Shown here piece by piece: positions 8,427-21,810 of a stretch of DNA of 64,000 bases (position 1 is the first letter of the stretch; the number at the start of each line of letters is the position of its first letter). The notes beneath the pieces are model-generated. The model saw nothing but the letters and a program-made list of their open reading frames with translations, made no database searches and was not told the origin of the DNA. The stretch is from Aliidiomarina shirensis. GTDB lineage: Bacteria; Pseudomonadota; Gammaproteobacteria; Enterobacterales; Alteromonadaceae. The DNA lies in assembly GCF_003987345.1 (NCBI RefSeq), contig NZ_PIPP01000001.1, forward strand, positions 248,001 through 312,000, in the 5' to 3' direction. A program made the position numbers and the translations under genes.

Positions 8427-10694
8427 ATGCTGAACAAAGCACTCGAAATTTCGTTGAATGATGCATTCCGAATCGCTCGGGATCGTCAGCATGAGCTGAT
8501 GACCGTTGAACACCTCTTGGTTGCACTTTTAGAAAACCCTGAAGCATCTGAAGCATTGCGCGCCTGCGCCATAAACTTTGCGGTATTAAAAGATGAGTTG
8601 CTTACCTATATTGAACGCAGCACGCCGAAGTTTGCAGAAGAAGATGAGGGAGAAGGGGAAACCCAACCTACGTTAGGCTTTCAACGCGTGTTACAACGTG
8701 CGGTATTTCATGTTCAATCATCTGGGAATTCTGAAGTAACAGGGGCAAACGTTCTCGTTGCGATTTTTAGTGAACAGGAATCACAAGCGGTTTACTTGTT
8801 GAATAAACACGAAGTAACTCGGCTTGATGTGGTTAATTTCATTTCTCATGGAATTTCCCGGATCGAAGACGAAAGCTCGGCACCGCAAGAACAAGCAACA
8901 GGAAACAATGATGAGCAGGAACAAGGCTTTTTAGCGCGGTTCTGTGTGAATCTGAATGCTCGTGCTCAGGCTGGTAAAATAGACCCGCTTATCGGCCGTG
9001 AGGAAGAGTTAGAACGTACTGTACAGATTCTCTGCCGTCGGCGTAAAAATAATCCATTGTTAGTGGGTGAAGCGGGTGTTGGTAAAACGGCGATCGCTGA
9101 AGGATTAGCATGGCGTATTGTGGAAAAAGATGTTCCTGAAGTAATTGCCGATGCGGTTATCTATAGCCTCGATATGGGTGGCCTATTGGCGGGCACGAAG
9201 TATCGCGGTGATTTTGAAAAGCGCTTCAAGGCATTGCTAAAAGAATTGAGCAAACAAAAACACGCTATTCTTTTTATCGATGAGATACACACCATTGTAG
9301 GCGCGGGTGCAGCATCGGGCGGCGTTATGGATGCCTCGAACTTGCTTAAGCCGTTGCTTACCAACGGTGAATTGAAGTGCATTGGTTCAACTACCTATCA
9401 AGAATATAAGAATATATTTGAGAAGGACCGCGCCTTGGTTCGTCGTTTTCAAAAAATCGATGTGCGTGAACCTTCAGTAGAAGATACCACGCGAATCCTT
9501 ATGGGCTTGCGTGATAAATATGAGGCACACCATGGTATTCGCTACACTCAGCCAGCCATTCGAGCTGCAGCCGAATTAGCGGCAAAGTATATTAACGAGC
9601 GTTATTTACCCGATAAAGCCATTGATGTGCTTGATGAAGCCGGCGCAAGCCAGCGCTTGTTACCACCGTCCAAACGCAAGAAAACCGTAGGTGTTGGTGA
9701 TATTGAAGCCATCATTGCTAAAATTGCTCGGGTTCCCGCGCAATCTGTATCGCGAAACGATCAAAGTATGTTGAAGCAGCTAGATCGGAATTTAAAAATG
9801 GTTGTTTTTGGCCAGGATGCGGCCATTGATAGTTTAGTTTCTGCCATACGGTTATCGCGTTCAGGCCTTGGCGGTGAACATCAGCCGGTGGGCTCGTTCT
9901 TATTTGCGGGTCCTACTGGTGTTGGTAAAACGGAAGTAACCCAACAATTAGCCAAAGCGATGGGTATTGAGCTACTCCGCTTTGATATGTCTGAATACAT
10001 GGAACGGCATGCTGTAAGCCGTTTAATTGGCGCACCTCCTGGTTATGTGGGGTATGAACAAGGCGGCTTGTTAACTGAAGCGGTTATCAAGAACCCCTAT
10101 AGTGTGGTGCTTTTAGATGAGATAGAAAAAGCCCATAGCGATATATTTAATATTTTGTTGCAAGTTATGGATAACGGTACGTTAACCGATAACAATGGCC
10201 GTAAAGCCGATTTTAGAAATGTTGTTGTAGTGATGACAACTAACGCCGGCGTGCGGGAAACCGAACGTACATCGATTGGTTTCCAGCAGCAAGATAATAA
10301 ATTCGATGCATTGTCGGAAATCAATAAAGTGTTTACACCCGAGTTTCGAAACCGTTTGGACGGAATCATTTGGTTTGAACACTTGAATACAGAGGTTATC
10401 CTTCAGGTTGTTGATAAATTTATCTGCGAACTGCAAGCGCAACTCGATAAGAAAGGTGTTTCCTTAGAAGTTGAAAAGAGTGCTCTGGAATGGCTCGCCG
10501 AGAAGGGATATGACCGTGCCATGGGTGCAAGGCCAATGACTCGCATAATCCAAGAGCATCTGAAAAAACCATTGGCAAACGAAATATTGTTTGGCCAATT
10601 GAATCAGGGCGGAAACGTGAAAGCACGTTTGAATGAGAGTGGTGATGAATTAGCATTTGTTTACGATAATGCTAATGAGGCCGTACCTTCATAA
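8427..10694 (+). CDS. clpA: ATP-dependent Clp protease ATP-binding subunit ClpA
   Basis: A 755-residue Hsp100 unfoldase that feeds ClpP. Order of domains: N-domain (1-145) that binds ClpS, an acidic linker, the first AAA+ module with Walker A GEAGVGKT and Walker B FIDEIH, and the second with Walker A GPTGVGKT and Walker B LLDEIEK followed by sensor motifs. The length matches E. coli ClpA (758) and there is no ClpB-type coiled-coil insertion between the modules, which separates it from ClpB. The ClpP-binding loop is expected in the second module. AAGGAG precedes the ATG. A strong bidirectional terminator follows. Confidence 0.97.
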   Translation: MLNKALEISLNDAFRIARDRQHELMTVEHLLVALLENPEASEALRACAINFAVLKDELLTYIERSTPKFAEEDEGEGETQPTLGFQRVLQRAVFHVQSSGNSEVTGANVLVAIFSEQESQAVYLLNKHEVTRLDVVNFISHGISRIEDESSAPQEQATGNNDEQEQGFLARFCVNLNARAQAGKIDPLIGREEELERTVQILCRRRKNNPLLVGEAGVGKTAIAEGLAWRIVEKDVPEVIADAVIYSLDMGGLLAGTKYRGDFEKRFKALLKELSKQKHAILFIDEIHTIVGAGAASGGVMDASNLLKPLLTNGELKCIGSTTYQEYKNIFEKDRALVRRFQKIDVREPSVEDTTRILMGLRDKYEAHHGIRYTQPAIRAAAELAAKYINERYLPDKAIDVLDEAGASQRLLPPSKRKKTVGVGDIEAIIAKIARVPAQSVSRNDQSMLKQLDRNLKMVVFGQDAAIDSLVSAIRLSRSGLGGEHQPVGSFLFAGPTGVGKTEVTQQLAKAMGIELLRFDMSEYMERHAVSRLIGAPPGYVGYEQGGLLTEAVIKNPYSVVLLDEIEKAHSDIFNILLQVMDNGTLTDNNGRKADFRNVVVVMTTNAGVRETERTSIGFQQQDNKFDALSEINKVFTPEFRNRLDGIIWFEHLNTEVILQVVDKFICELQAQLDKKGVSLEVEKSALEWLAEKGYDRAMGARPMTRIIQEHLKKPLANEILFGQLNQGGNVKARLNESGDELAFVYDNANEAVPS

Positions 10695-10731
10695 AGCTGT
10701 TCGTGGAAGCGTGCGCTAGATCGCAGATACG

Positions 10732-10762
10732 AAAAAACCCAGCTAATTATGCTGGGTTTTTT
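10732..10762. terminator. Bidirectional intrinsic terminator between clpA and infA
   Basis: A-tract, stem ACCCAGC / GCTGGGT, seven-base loop and a T6 tract, symmetrical on both strands; it serves both convergent genes. Confidence 0.92.
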
Positions 10763-10829
10763 GTTCTCGGGCCGTTACTAGTGCTAGCTATCTCGTTAGT
10801 AACAACTAGCACTGCTGTTAATGTGAATA

Positions 10830-11102
<273 letters not shown>

Positions 11103-11134
11103 TTAAGCGCGAGGGATTTTACCGCTTTTTTAAG

Positions 11135-11860
11135 CTAATTGCCAATATCTAACGCATTCAATTCAGATGCTTGTAAAAAGTGGGGCGGAATAACTTGAGT
11201 ATTTACCGCTAATTCTTGGATAAAATCCTCGCGGGCTAGGGTTATCGCGCCCATATTGCTCAAATGTTGGCTTTCAATTTGGCAATCGATAAGGGCTAAA
11301 CCGCCCGGTGTTAAATGATCACGTAATGCAATAAGTGCAACCTTCGAAGCATTGGCTTGCAGGCTGAACATGCTCTCACCACAAAACACTTGCCCCACCA
11401 GCACGCCGTAAACGCCACCTACCAAGGTTTGGTCTTGCCATACTTCGATAGAATGAGCATGCCCTGCGTGATGAAGAGCAACATAAGCCGCTACCATTTC
11501 ATCCGTAATCCAAGTGCCATTGCCTGGCCCGCGTGGAATGGTTGCGCATAAATGGATAACTTTCTCGAAAGCTGTATTTAACGTTACCCGATAAGGCTGC
11601 TTTTTAAGAAATTTGCGTAAACTTCTGTTGATATATAATGCGTGTGGTTGAATAACTGCGCGCTCGCTTGGGCTCCACCACAATATCGGATCATTATCAC
11701 TGAACCACGGGAAAATACCGTGCTGATATGCATTCAGTAAGCGCGGAACAGATAAACAGCCACCAACAGCCAGAAGACCATCAGGATCTTTGAGTGCTTG
11801 GGATACGCTTGGGAAGGGGAAATCGCTTGGGGTATCATCTAAACCGGTGAGAAAGCTCAT
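11135..11860 (-). CDS. aat: Leucyl/phenylalanyl-tRNA--protein transferase
   Basis: A 241-residue cytoplasmic transferase that adds Leu or Phe to proteins with N-terminal Arg or Lys, producing N-degrons that ClpS recognises. Family motifs FPWFSDNDPILWWSPSER (residues 50-67), the later GVYGVLVGQVFCGESMFS and IDCQIESQHL are present. The proximity of clpS-clpA and aat puts an N-end-rule maker and reader in one block, as in E. coli. The aat stop and the infA start are 86 bases apart. Confidence 0.96.
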   Translation of the reverse strand: MSFLTGLDDTPSDFPFPSVSQALKDPDGLLAVGGCLSVPRLLNAYQHGIFPWFSDNDPILWWSPSERAVIQPHALYINRSLRKFLKKQPYRVTLNTAFEKVIHLCATIPRGPGNGTWITDEMVAAYVALHHAGHAHSIEVWQDQTLVGGVYGVLVGQVFCGESMFSLQANASKVALIALRDHLTPGGLALIDCQIESQHLSNMGAITLAREDFIQELAVNTQVIPPHFLQASELNALDIGN

Positions 11861-11884
11861 GAAATTAATTCTCGCAGCGATTTA

Positions 11885-11922
11885 AATTAAGAGCCAGCGC
11901 ATAATGAGGCTGGCTCTTAATT
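11885..11922 (-). terminator. Terminator downstream of trxB
   Basis: A 14-base perfect stem (11885-11898 with 11909-11922) with a ten-base loop directly after the trxB stop codon; the minus-strand 3' side is AT-rich but not a pure U run. Confidence 0.75.
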
Positions 11923-11936
11923 AGAGGTTGGCCGAA

Positions 11937-12994
<1,058 letters not shown>

Positions 12995-13032
12995 ATTAAT
13001 TTGTACGCTTATCGCAACGGTTGCCCGTTAGG

Positions 13033-14160
13033 CTAGATCTTAATTGCGTGCATTGGGTCTAAATACTCAAGGCCTAAACGCTCACCGAGGTCATCGTGAA
13101 TGGCTTTGTATGTAATGTAACCTTTATGCATATTCAAGCCATTACGCAGGTTTGCATCGTTGGCAAGCGCATCAATACCTTTATTCGCAAGGGCGATACC
13201 GTACGGCAGAGTAGCGTTGTTTAGAGCGATAGTTGAAGTACGCGCAACACCACCTGGCATATTCGCAACGCAGTAATGCACTACATCGTCGATAACGTAG
13301 GTTGGATCTTGATGGGTAGTGGCTTTTGACGTTTCAAAACAACCGCCTTGATCGATCGCTACGTCAACCAGCACTGAACCTGGCTTCATATTCTTAATAT
13401 GATCGCGGGTTAATAGTTTTGGTGCAGCTGCGCCTGGAATTAAAACCGCCCCAACAACTAAATCGGCTTCGCGAGAATATGCATCAATCGCATCAACCGT
13501 GGAATAAACAGTTTTAATGCGGCCACCAAAGATATCGTCGAGTTCACGCAAGCGTGGCAATGAACGATCGAGAATTGTTACTTCAGCACCAAGACCAACC
13601 GCCATTTTAGCGGCTTGTGTTCCTACAACGCCGCCACCGATGATCAAAACTTTCCCCGGAGCAACACCCGGAACGCCACCTAACAAGGTACCGCTGCCGC
13701 CGTGAGCTTTTTCTAAGTTATGCGCACCGGCTTGAATTGCCATACGGCCAGCAACTTCACTCATTGGCGCTAACAACGGTAAACCGCCACGGTTATCGGT
13801 AACGGTTTCATAGGCAATAGCCGTAACGCCTGCTTCTGCTAGCAAACGTGTTTGTTCTGGATCCGGCGCAAGGTGTAAATAGGTGTACAGAATTTGCCCT
13901 TCGCGCAGTTGTTTACATTCGCCTGGCTGTGGCTCTTTTACTTTTACGATCATATCGGCACTAGCAAATATTTCTTCTGGCGTATCAATGATTCGTGCGC
14001 CGGCATTTTCGTAATCTTCATTCGTGAAACCAATGGCCAAGCCGCCATCGCGTTGAATGATGACATCATGGCCGTGTTCAACATACTCACGGACCGCTGC
14101 AGGGGTTAAGCCAATGCGATACTCGTGGTTTTTAATTTCTTTAGGTACACCAATCAACAT
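13033..14160 (-). CDS. ald: Alanine dehydrogenase
   Basis: NAD-dependent oxidative deamination of L-alanine to pyruvate and ammonia, in the cytoplasm. The 375-residue protein begins [20 protein letters not shown], where the Lys, Glu and Arg positions of the family bind pyruvate. The nucleotide-binding loop [21 protein letters not shown] is intact, and HDLG-type C-terminal sequence is present. The start at 14160 matches relatives; the 25-codon upstream extension has no support. Divergent from lrp across 165 bases, so Lrp control of ald is likely, as known for other bacteria. A sodium:alanine symporter at 47.5 kb could supply the substrate. Confidence 0.95.
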   Translation of the reverse strand: MLIGVPKEIKNHEYRIGLTPAAVREYVEHGHDVIIQRDGGLAIGFTNEDYENAGARIIDTPEEIFASADMIVKVKEPQPGECKQLREGQILYTYLHLAPDPEQTRLLAEAGVTAIAYETVTDNRGGLPLLAPMSEVAGRMAIQAGAHNLEKAHGGSGTLLGGVPGVAPGKVLIIGGGVVGTQAAKMAVGLGAEVTILDRSLPRLRELDDIFGGRIKTVYSTVDAIDAYSREADLVVGAVLIPGAAAPKLLTRDHIKNMKPGSVLVDVAIDQGGCFETSKATTHQDPTYVIDDVVHYCVANMPGGVARTSTIALNNATLPYGIALANKGIDALANDANLRNGLNMHKGYITYKAIHDDLGERLGLEYLDPMHAIKI

Positions 14161-14295
14161 AACGTTTAGAGCCTCAAGTTTCAGTGGTTTTCTATACTGT
14201 TTCGTAAGAACAATACAGATGTAAAATTTGGGCAAAGTATAGCTCAGCTCAATCCGGAGTGACCTACTTTTTTCGGGTGCAAAATAGCGTGTTTA

Positions 14296-14304
14296 TGCTA
14301 TATT
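14296..14304 (+). promoter_or_regulatory. Extended -10 promoter of lrp
   Basis: TGCTATATT is an extended -10 element (TG, one base, TATATT) about 20 bases before the lrp start, with no clear -35, as usual for this class. Confidence 0.5.
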
Positions 14305-14325
14305 TAGTGTTAATTACAGTTAAAT

Positions 14326-14820
14326 ATGCTGGCAGATATGAAAGATAACGATAAAGTAACTATCGATAGGCTCGACCGTAAAATTTTACGCATCCTGCAG
14401 GAGCGTGGCAGAATATCCAATGTGCTTTTGGCAAAAGAGGTGGGATTAAGCCCAACTCCATGCTTAGAGCGCGTTCGCAAGCTTGAGCGGCATGGTGTGA
14501 TTAAGGGATACCATGCCCGAATAGACCCCGATAAACTGGGCACGCCGTTGCTTGTTTTTGTAGAAATAACCTTAAGTAAAACATCGTCAGATGTTTTTGC
14601 TGAATTTAGCGATGCGGCACGGAAAACCGATGAGATTTTAGAATGCCATCTAGTTTCGGGAGATTTCGATTTTTTACTAAAAGCACGCGTTGCCGATATG
14701 GCTGCTTATCGAAAATTATTAGGGGAAACCCTGTTAAATATGCCCGGTGTGAATGAATCACGAACCTATGTAGTGATGGAAGCGGTAAAACAAGAGAATA
14801 AAGTAGTGATAAAAGGCTGA
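14326..14820 (+). CDS. lrp: Leucine-responsive regulatory protein
   Basis: An AsnC/Lrp family transcription factor of about 161-165 residues. The N-terminal winged HTH reads IDRLDRKILRILQERGRISN then EVGLSPTPCLERVRKLERHGVI, very close to E. coli Lrp. The C-terminal RAM domain (effector binding, oligomerisation) ends near EAVKQENKVVIKG. Two in-frame ATG codons are possible, 14326 and 14338; neither has a strong ribosome site. The gene precedes ftsK, as in E. coli, and diverges from ald, which it probably regulates in response to alanine or leucine. Confidence 0.93.
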   Translation: MLADMKDNDKVTIDRLDRKILRILQERGRISNVLLAKEVGLSPTPCLERVRKLERHGVIKGYHARIDPDKLGTPLLVFVEITLSKTSSDVFAEFSDAARKTDEILECHLVSGDFDFLLKARVADMAAYRKLLGETLLNMPGVNESRTYVVMEAVKQENKVVIKG

Positions 14821-14901
14821 ACTTGGTAATCTTTTCGGTAGAATGATAAATATCGAGTTAATTCGGCGCATCAGTAACAACTATTAGAATAGCGGAGCAT
14901 T

Positions 14902-17457
14902 ATGAACGGCGTACAGCGGCTACTGGAAACCGGCTTGATACTGTGTGGGGCACTAGCAATATTCTTGCTTACCTCGCTACTCACGTTCAATCCTGCAGAT
15001 CCGGGTTGGTCTCAATCCAGCCACACTCAAGATATTCAGAACGCAGCCGGCGCAATCGGTGCTTGGTTCGCAGATATTTTATTGTTTGCGTTTGGTGCAC
15101 TGGCGTACAGCATTCCTTTTGTTGTTGCTGGCTTTGGCTATGTTGTTTTTCATCGGCCGCGGCGTTTAATTAGCTTAGATTACCTCACCTTAGGCTTGCG
15201 CTTAGTGGGTGTATTGTTATTTCTTCTTGGCGCTACTGGGCTGGCGAGTTTAAATATTCAGCCTGTATTTAATTTTTCTCCCGGCGGGTTACTCGGCGAC
15301 GTCATTACCGGCGCAATGCTGCCATACTTCAATTTGGCAGGCACATCTTTAATTTTGCTAACCTTTATTCTCACGGGAATTACCCTAATCACTGGGATTT
15401 CCTGGATTGGCTTAGTGGATAAGTTGGGTGAATCGGTGATTATTGCCAGCCTTTGGGTTTGGAACGGTGTTAAAAAGTTATTTTCGACCGATAGCAAGGT
15501 TACAAAACGAAAGCCGAGTACCTTAAAATCGCCATCTAGTTCAGAACCCGAAGAAAGCGATTTAGCCTCGAAAAAGCAGGATAAAACCTCAAAACCTAGC
15601 TTATGGGCGCGGATAAGCGCCAAGTTCACGCGTAAACCGAAGGCGAGGAGCACCGCAAAAGCTTCTGGTAGCGCGCGAGATAATGACGACAATTGGGATA
15701 ATATGCCGTTGGCGCATGGTCGCTTAGCTGATGAGCCGGAAGATTTACCTTCAATGAGCTCACATCAAGCTGAGGACATCAGTGATGAAGCTTTGTGGTC
15801 GAATATTGACGACGAACCACCGTTTGACATAGAGGATAAACCAGCGCCTGAGGTGTTACGCAAGCAACAAAACGTAGTGCCGATGGCCAAGAAATCCACG
15901 GCTGCAAGTCAATCAAAAACATCCTCGCAAAATGGAGCTGATTCTGATGGCCCGAAATGGGTAAGTGAGTTGCCAGCAATCAGCTTACTTGATAGAGCAA
16001 ATCGCACTGAAAATCCAATTAGCCAAGAAGAATTAGATCAGGTGAGCCGCACGGTTGAAGCTGTTCTGAAGGACTTTGGCGTTGATGTTCAAGTAGCTGG
16101 GGTTCAGCCCGGGCCTGTGGTCACTCGCTTTGAGCTTGATCTGGCACCTGGCGTAAAAGTAAGCAAGATTTCAAACCTAGCAAAAGATATCGCGCGCTCA
16201 CTTTCGGCGATCGCAGTTCGGGTTGTGGAAGTGATCCCTGGTAAATCTTATGTTGGCTTAGAGTTGCCAAATAAAAATCGTGAAATTGTACGTTTGAGCG
16301 AAGTAATTGAGAGTGAGAGCTTTGGCAAATCAGGTTCTCCCTTGAGTATGGTGTTAGGTAAGGACATTGCGGGCAAACCGGTTACCGTTGATTTAGCGAA
16401 AATGCCGCACTTGTTGGTAGCTGGAACCACCGGTTCAGGTAAATCCGTAGGGATTAACGTAATGATTCTGAGCATGCTATATAAATCGCAGCCAGAAGAT
16501 GTACGTATGATTATGATCGATCCGAAGATGTTAGAACTATCGGTTTATGATGGTATTCCGCATTTATTAACGGAAGTAGTAACGGATATGAAAGACGCCG
16601 CCAATGCTTTGCGTTGGTGTGTGGGCGAAATGGAACGGCGCTACAAGCTGATGTCGGCTTTGGGTGTACGTAATCTCAAAGGTTACAATCAGAAGGTACT
16701 CGAAGCGATTGAAGCCGGTGAACCCTTACGTGATCCTATTTGGAAGCCGGGTGATTCGATGGATGAGCGCGCGCCTGAGCTAGGCAAGCTACCCTACGTA
16801 GTCGTGGTGGTTGATGAACTTGCCGATATGATGATGATTGTTGGCAAAAAAGTAGAAGAGTTGATTGCACGGATCGCGCAGAAAGCTCGGGCTGCCGGCA
16901 TTCATTTAATTCTTGCTACTCAACGGCCATCGGTAGATGTTATTACCGGTTTAATTAAAGCCAACATTCCAACGCGTATTTCATTCCAAGTGTCTTCAAA
17001 AATAGATTCTCGTACTATTCTTGATCAAAGTGGGGCAGAGCACCTGCTTGGTCAAGGGGACATGCTGTATATGCCTCCGGGCTCCGGCGTTCCGGTGCGG
17101 GTGCATGGTGCGTTTGTGGATGATCACGAAGTACATGCGGTAGTTGCTGATTGGAAAAAACGTGGACGACCCAATTACCTAGAAGAAATTCTAAAAGGCG
17201 ACCAAGGCGACGACAGCCTACTGCCCGGTGAATCAAGTGATGACGATGTAGAATCAGATGCGCTGTATGATGAGGCGGTAGCATTTGTAACGGAAACCCG
17301 CCGTGTATCGGTATCGAGTGTTCAGCGTAAATTCCGTATTGGTTACAATCGAGCGGCTCGTATTGTAGAACAAATGGAAGTTTCCGGTGTCGTATCTTCA
17401 GCTGGGCATAACGGTGCCCGTGAAGTAATAGCACCTAAACCACCGAGGGAATTTTGA
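14902..17457 (+). CDS. ftsK: DNA translocase FtsK
   Basis: A septal DNA pump that resolves chromosome dimers and drives terminus segregation. Residues 1-190 hold four membrane segments, then a low-complexity acidic and lysine-rich linker of about 170 residues, then the alpha, beta and gamma motor. Walker A GTTGSGKS places the lysine at 514, Walker B is [13 protein letters not shown], and the C-terminal winged-helix gamma domain ([25 protein letters not shown]) reads KOPS sites. The total of 851 residues is short beside E. coli FtsK (1329) because of the brief linker, which is common outside Enterobacteriaceae. Stop overlaps the lolA start. Confidence 0.97.
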   Translation: MNGVQRLLETGLILCGALAIFLLTSLLTFNPADPGWSQSSHTQDIQNAAGAIGAWFADILLFAFGALAYSIPFVVAGFGYVVFHRPRRLISLDYLTLGLRLVGVLLFLLGATGLASLNIQPVFNFSPGGLLGDVITGAMLPYFNLAGTSLILLTFILTGITLITGISWIGLVDKLGESVIIASLWVWNGVKKLFSTDSKVTKRKPSTLKSPSSSEPEESDLASKKQDKTSKPSLWARISAKFTRKPKARSTAKASGSARDNDDNWDNMPLAHGRLADEPEDLPSMSSHQAEDISDEALWSNIDDEPPFDIEDKPAPEVLRKQQNVVPMAKKSTAASQSKTSSQNGADSDGPKWVSELPAISLLDRANRTENPISQEELDQVSRTVEAVLKDFGVDVQVAGVQPGPVVTRFELDLAPGVKVSKISNLAKDIARSLSAIAVRVVEVIPGKSYVGLELPNKNREIVRLSEVIESESFGKSGSPLSMVLGKDIAGKPVTVDLAKMPHLLVAGTTGSGKSVGINVMILSMLYKSQPEDVRMIMIDPKMLELSVYDGIPHLLTEVVTDMKDAANALRWCVGEMERRYKLMSALGVRNLKGYNQKVLEAIEAGEPLRDPIWKPGDSMDERAPELGKLPYVVVVVDELADMMMIVGKKVEELIARIAQKARAAGIHLILATQRPSVDVITGLIKANIPTRISFQVSSKIDSRTILDQSGAEHLLGQGDMLYMPPGSGVPVRVHGAFVDDHEVHAVVADWKKRGRPNYLEEILKGDQGDDSLLPGESSDDDVESDALYDEAVAFVTETRRVSVSSVQRKFRIGYNRAARIVEQMEVSGVVSSAGHNGAREVIAPKPPREF

Positions 17458-18113
17458 TGTATCGGAAATTAGCTTCCGTAATGAGCATAAGTGTTTTGTT
17501 ATCGGGGATGGTGTTGTCCTCACTTACGAGCACAGCGTATGCTGCAAATGATGTGTTACAAGCGCAACTTGAGGGCATGCAAAGCCTACAGGGTACGTTT
17601 GTGCAGGAAGTATATGATAACGATGAGTTACTGCAAGAAGCAGCGGGCACATTCTACTTAGAACGCCCGGCACGCTTGCGCTGGGTAACAGATGAGCCGG
17701 ATGCTTCGGTGTTAGTAGCGGATGGCGAAACCATCTATTTTTATAATCCATTTATTGAACAGGTAACCTTGTACACCCAAGCGGATGCGATGCAAGCGAA
17801 CCCGCTTTTGCTATTACTTGATGCCAATGCAAATTGGGATAACTTTGAGGTTCGCGATATCACATCAGAGCAGAATAGCGATTCCCAGACAGCGGCGATG
17901 CAGTATTGGCAAATTAACGATTTGCAGGCGTATGGTTCAAGTTTGGTTTTGGGCTTTGCCGACGATCAGTTACAACAATTAATTGTGGATGATGGCCAGG
18001 GGCAGAAGAGCATTTTCCATTTGCGTATTACGGCACAGAACGAGCCTATCGATGCAGAGCAGTTTCGTTTCAACCTGGCTCCCGGAATTGATGTTGACGA
18101 CCAAAGGGAGTGA
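17457..18113 (+). CDS. lolA: Outer membrane lipoprotein carrier protein LolA
   Basis: The periplasmic chaperone that carries lipoproteins from LolCDE to LolB. It has a signal peptide ending in AYA (about residue 27), then the LolA fold with GTFVQEVYDNDELLQEAAGTFYLERPARLRWVTDEPD, where the arginine of PARLRW is the conserved functional one. The ATG shares its first base with the ftsK stop codon (TGATG), so translational coupling is likely. A start one codon upstream (TTG at 17454) is possible but inferior. Order ftsK-lolA-rarA-serS is the same as in E. coli. Confidence 0.95.
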   Translation: MYRKLASVMSISVLLSGMVLSSLTSTAYAANDVLQAQLEGMQSLQGTFVQEVYDNDELLQEAAGTFYLERPARLRWVTDEPDASVLVADGETIYFYNPFIEQVTLYTQADAMQANPLLLLLDANANWDNFEVRDITSEQNSDSQTAAMQYWQINDLQAYGSSLVLGFADDQLQQLIVDDGQGQKSIFHLRITAQNEPIDAEQFRFNLAPGIDVDDQRE

Positions 18114-18116
18114 AGG

Positions 18117-19442
18117 TTGAACGATTTCATGCCGTTAGCCGCACGCATGCGGCCGCGAACACTTTCTGAATACGTTGGCCAACAACACATTCTCGCCTCT
18201 GGCAAGCCCCTGCGCAAATCACTTGAGCAGGGGCATTTGCATTCTATGATCCTGTGGGGCCCTCCGGGCACTGGGAAAACCACACTGGCGGAATTAATGG
18301 CAGAGGTGGCTGATGCGCATGTAACACGTATTTCTGCGGTTACATCGGGTGTGAAAGATATTCGTGAAGCGATTGATGCCGCAAAGAAGCGCCAAAGCGA
18401 TGGCATGTTTCAACAGAAAACTTTGTTGTTTGTTGATGAAGTACACCGTTTTAATAAAAGCCAACAAGATGCGTTTTTACCGCATATTGAAGATGGCACC
18501 ATTATTTTTGTGGGTGCTACCACCGAGAACCCAGGCTTTGCTTTAAATAATGCGTTGCTTTCTAGAGCGCGCACGTACCGGCTGCAAGTACTCTCAGAAC
18601 ACGATTTAGGCTTAGTTCTTGACCAAGCGCTAGAAGATGATACTCGTGGCTTAGGTAAACGACATCTAACGTTGAGTAGCGATGCTCGCGAATATTTATT
18701 TCGCGTTGCTTCGGGTGATGCTCGGCGCTTATTGAATTCAATTGAAATTGCCGCGGATTTTGTGGCCGACGGTGAAACCATCAGTGCCGCGCTACTAGCC
18801 GATGCCGTAGGCGAAAAAGGCGTATTGTTCGATAATAAAGGCGATCTTTACTACGATTTACTCTCCGCTTTTCATAAATCGGTACGTGGATCTTCGCCTG
18901 ATGGCGCACTGTATTGGTATTGCCGCATTTTAGCGGGCGGCGGCGATGCGCTTATTGTTGCTCGACGTTTACTTGCTATCGCTTCAGAAGATATCGGCAA
19001 TGCAGATCCACGTGCTCTGCAATTGGCATTAAATGCTTGGGATACCTATCATCGTGTAGGCCCAGCCGAGGGTGAGCGGGCTATCGCGCAAGCTACAATC
19101 TATTGTGCAAGTGCAGCGAAAAGTAATGCGGTATATAGCGCATTTAACGAAATGCTGGCACTTGCCAACGATGGTGAATCGTATCCAGTGCCAGAGCATT
19201 TGCGCAATGCCCCCACTAAAATTCATAAGCAAGAAGGCTATGGGGCGGAGTACCAATATGCACATAACCATCCTCAGGCCTATGTGGCCGGCGAATCTTA
19301 CCTACCGCCAGAACTCGCTAATAAGGTTTATTATCAACCCAGCGATCGCGGTTTAGAGCTGAAAATCAAAGAAAAGCTCGATCGGCTACAGCAACTCGAT
19401 AGCCAAAGCTCTTGGCAACGTTGGCAAGACTTCAAACCATGA
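18117..19442 (+). CDS. rarA: Replication-associated recombination protein A (MgsA/RarA)
   Basis: A AAA+ ATPase of the clamp-loader clade acting at stalled replication forks. Near the N-terminus [19 protein letters not shown] precedes Walker [10 protein letters not shown], Walker [11 protein letters not shown] and the sensor-1 [18 protein letters not shown]. The C-terminal half contains the tetramerisation region [20 protein letters not shown]. Length 441 fits the family. The start is a TTG at 18117 with GGAG six bases before it; an ATG at 18129 also would keep the conserved part but has worse spacing. It follows lolA after three bases. Confidence 0.96.
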   Translation: MNDFMPLAARMRPRTLSEYVGQQHILASGKPLRKSLEQGHLHSMILWGPPGTGKTTLAELMAEVADAHVTRISAVTSGVKDIREAIDAAKKRQSDGMFQQKTLLFVDEVHRFNKSQQDAFLPHIEDGTIIFVGATTENPGFALNNALLSRARTYRLQVLSEHDLGLVLDQALEDDTRGLGKRHLTLSSDAREYLFRVASGDARRLLNSIEIAADFVADGETISAALLADAVGEKGVLFDNKGDLYYDLLSAFHKSVRGSSPDGALYWYCRILAGGGDALIVARRLLAIASEDIGNADPRALQLALNAWDTYHRVGPAEGERAIAQATIYCASAAKSNAVYSAFNEMLALANDGESYPVPEHLRNAPTKIHKQEGYGAEYQYAHNHPQAYVAGESYLPPELANKVYYQPSDRGLELKIKEKLDRLQQLDSQSSWQRWQDFKP

Positions 19443-19831
19443 TGTGGCTGTATATAGCCCTTGGCGGAGCACTCGGCGCGGTTAGCCGATATTGGTTAAC
19501 GCGCCTTAGTATGTGGCGTTTTGATTCCAGTATACCCGCAACTTTTGGCGTTAATGTTGTTGGCGCTTTTCTCTTAGGCTTGGTGTTGGCACTCATTAAT
19601 GTTCGCAGTCAGCAAGGCTTATCACCACAAGCAGCTACCCATGCATTTGTATTCTTTGAGTTCGGTTTGTTAGGCGGTTTCACAACGTTTTCCACCTTTA
19701 TTCTTGAGTTCCAGAGCTCGCTCAAAGAAAAGCCGGTGAGGGCCTTTTTATATATGAATGCGAGTGTGCTGGTATGTGCATTTGCTATTGCAATGGGGTA
19801 TTTCACCGTGGCAGGAGGCTACTTTGGCTAG
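19439..19831 (+). CDS. crcB: Fluoride channel Fluc, subunit 1 (CrcB)
   Basis: A 130-residue four-helix membrane protein of the CrcB/Fluc family, which forms dual-topology dimers that let fluoride leave the cell. It contains [11 protein letters not shown], the pore asparagine motif GVNVVGAF and the phenylalanine box GGFTTFSTF. The ATG overlaps the rarA stop (ATGATG with TGA inside), so it is coupled to rarA. A second CrcB homologue starts within its last codons, which points to a heterodimeric channel. No fluoride riboswitch is possible inside rarA in the usual leader sense. Confidence 0.93.
   Translation: MMWLYIALGGALGAVSRYWLTRLSMWRFDSSIPATFGVNVVGAFLLGLVLALINVRSQQGLSPQAATHAFVFFEFGLLGGFTTFSTFILEFQSSLKEKPVRAFLYMNASVLVCAFAIAMGYFTVAGGYFG
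19813..19818 (+). promoter_or_regulatory. AGGAGG ribosome site that fixes the second crcB start
   Basis: A perfect Shine-Dalgarno AGGAGG, five bases before the TTG at 19824, inside the end of the first crcB. It is the strongest such site in the block and decides the start. Confidence 0.8.
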
Positions 19832-20333
19832 CGTAAAAGTACCTCGCGCTAAAGTTAACCTTAGGGAATTGCTGTGGTTCAGCATCGCCGTTGCACTTGG
19901 TGGTGCCTTAGGTGCTTTGATTCGCGCCTTTGTGCAGTTGAGCTATCAGGGGCAAGTAGGGGAGTTAATGTTATACGCCAGCAGTGATTTTCCCGTTGCC
20001 ACTGTGCTGGTAAATGCCGCCGGCTGTTTTGGTTTGGGTTTGGTAACGGCAAGGCGCTTATTTTTAACGACAAGCACGGAAAAACAATTATCGGACGCAT
20101 GGTTTCTATTCTTTAGTAGCGGCTTATTTGCGGCGTTAACAACCTTTTCAGGGTTCAGTAAAGATTTGTTACAGTTACTAACCGAACCGGTGATAATCGC
20201 CGGGTTTGCGGTTTCAAATCAAGTTGCGGCACTCGGGTATTTACTAATATCTATTTTATTTGGTTTATTTATGCTCATGCTTGGTTTCTTGCTGGCTCGG
20301 AATCGGTATAATTCAGCTTATAAATTTAAATGA
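19824..20333 (+). CDS. Fluoride channel Fluc, subunit 2 (CrcB homologue)
   Basis: A 169-residue CrcB-family membrane protein with an N-terminal positively charged extension ([14 protein letters not shown]) and a longer C-terminus than its neighbour. Family features: [13 protein letters not shown], the pore-asparagine segment VLVNAAGCFGLG and the phenylalanine box ALTTFSGFSKD. It starts at TTG 19824, overlapping crcB by eight bases. Paired CrcB genes with opposite net charge usually encode antiparallel heterodimers, and this pair looks like such a case. Followed by serS after 75 bases. Confidence 0.85.
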   Translation: MASVKVPRAKVNLRELLWFSIAVALGGALGALIRAFVQLSYQGQVGELMLYASSDFPVATVLVNAAGCFGLGLVTARRLFLTTSTEKQLSDAWFLFFSSGLFAALTTFSGFSKDLLQLLTEPVIIAGFAVSNQVAALGYLLISILFGLFMLMLGFLLARNRYNSAYKFK

Positions 20334-20408
20334 TGTGGCATTTGTGGATAGTTATTTAGCAAGATACACAATGCGGCAACTCCACGATCAAAGAAGTGAG
20401 AACAGTGA

Positions 20409-21701
<1,293 letters not shown>

Positions 21702-21732
21702 TCACGCAATAAGCGTGGGAAGCAAAAATAGT

Positions 21733-21774
21733 GGCAAACAAAGAACTGACAAACAAAAAACTGACAAACAAAAA
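21733..21774 (+). repeat. Short imperfect direct repeat after serS
   Basis: Three copies of a GGCAAACAAAG / TGACAAACAAA unit follow one another, 12-15 bases apart, immediately before the serS terminator. They look like local slippage; no coding potential. Confidence 0.5.
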
Positions 21775-21798
21775 GACAACCCAAGTGGTTGTCTTTTT
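21770..21798. terminator. Bidirectional terminator between serS and tusE
   Basis: A12-base stem with AAAAAGACAACC on the left and GGTTGTCTTTTT on the right, A tract before and T tract after, at a convergent junction. It is a good terminator on both strands. Confidence 0.88.
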
Positions 21799-21810
21799 TG
21801 TGGATGACGA

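Noticed and set aside
14161-14325. Specific Lrp boxes between ald and lrp
   Set aside because: Lrp sites are too degenerate to place by eye in this AT-rich region; regulation is inferred from gene order only.
15258-15692. A 144-codon minus-strand frame inside ftsK
   Set aside because: It lies opposite the last FtsK membrane helices and the linker; ftsK is intact across it.
19400-19440. A fluoride riboswitch in front of crcB
   Set aside because: crcB starts within the rarA stop codon, the upstream bases are rarA coding sequence and no crcB-motif fold was visible.
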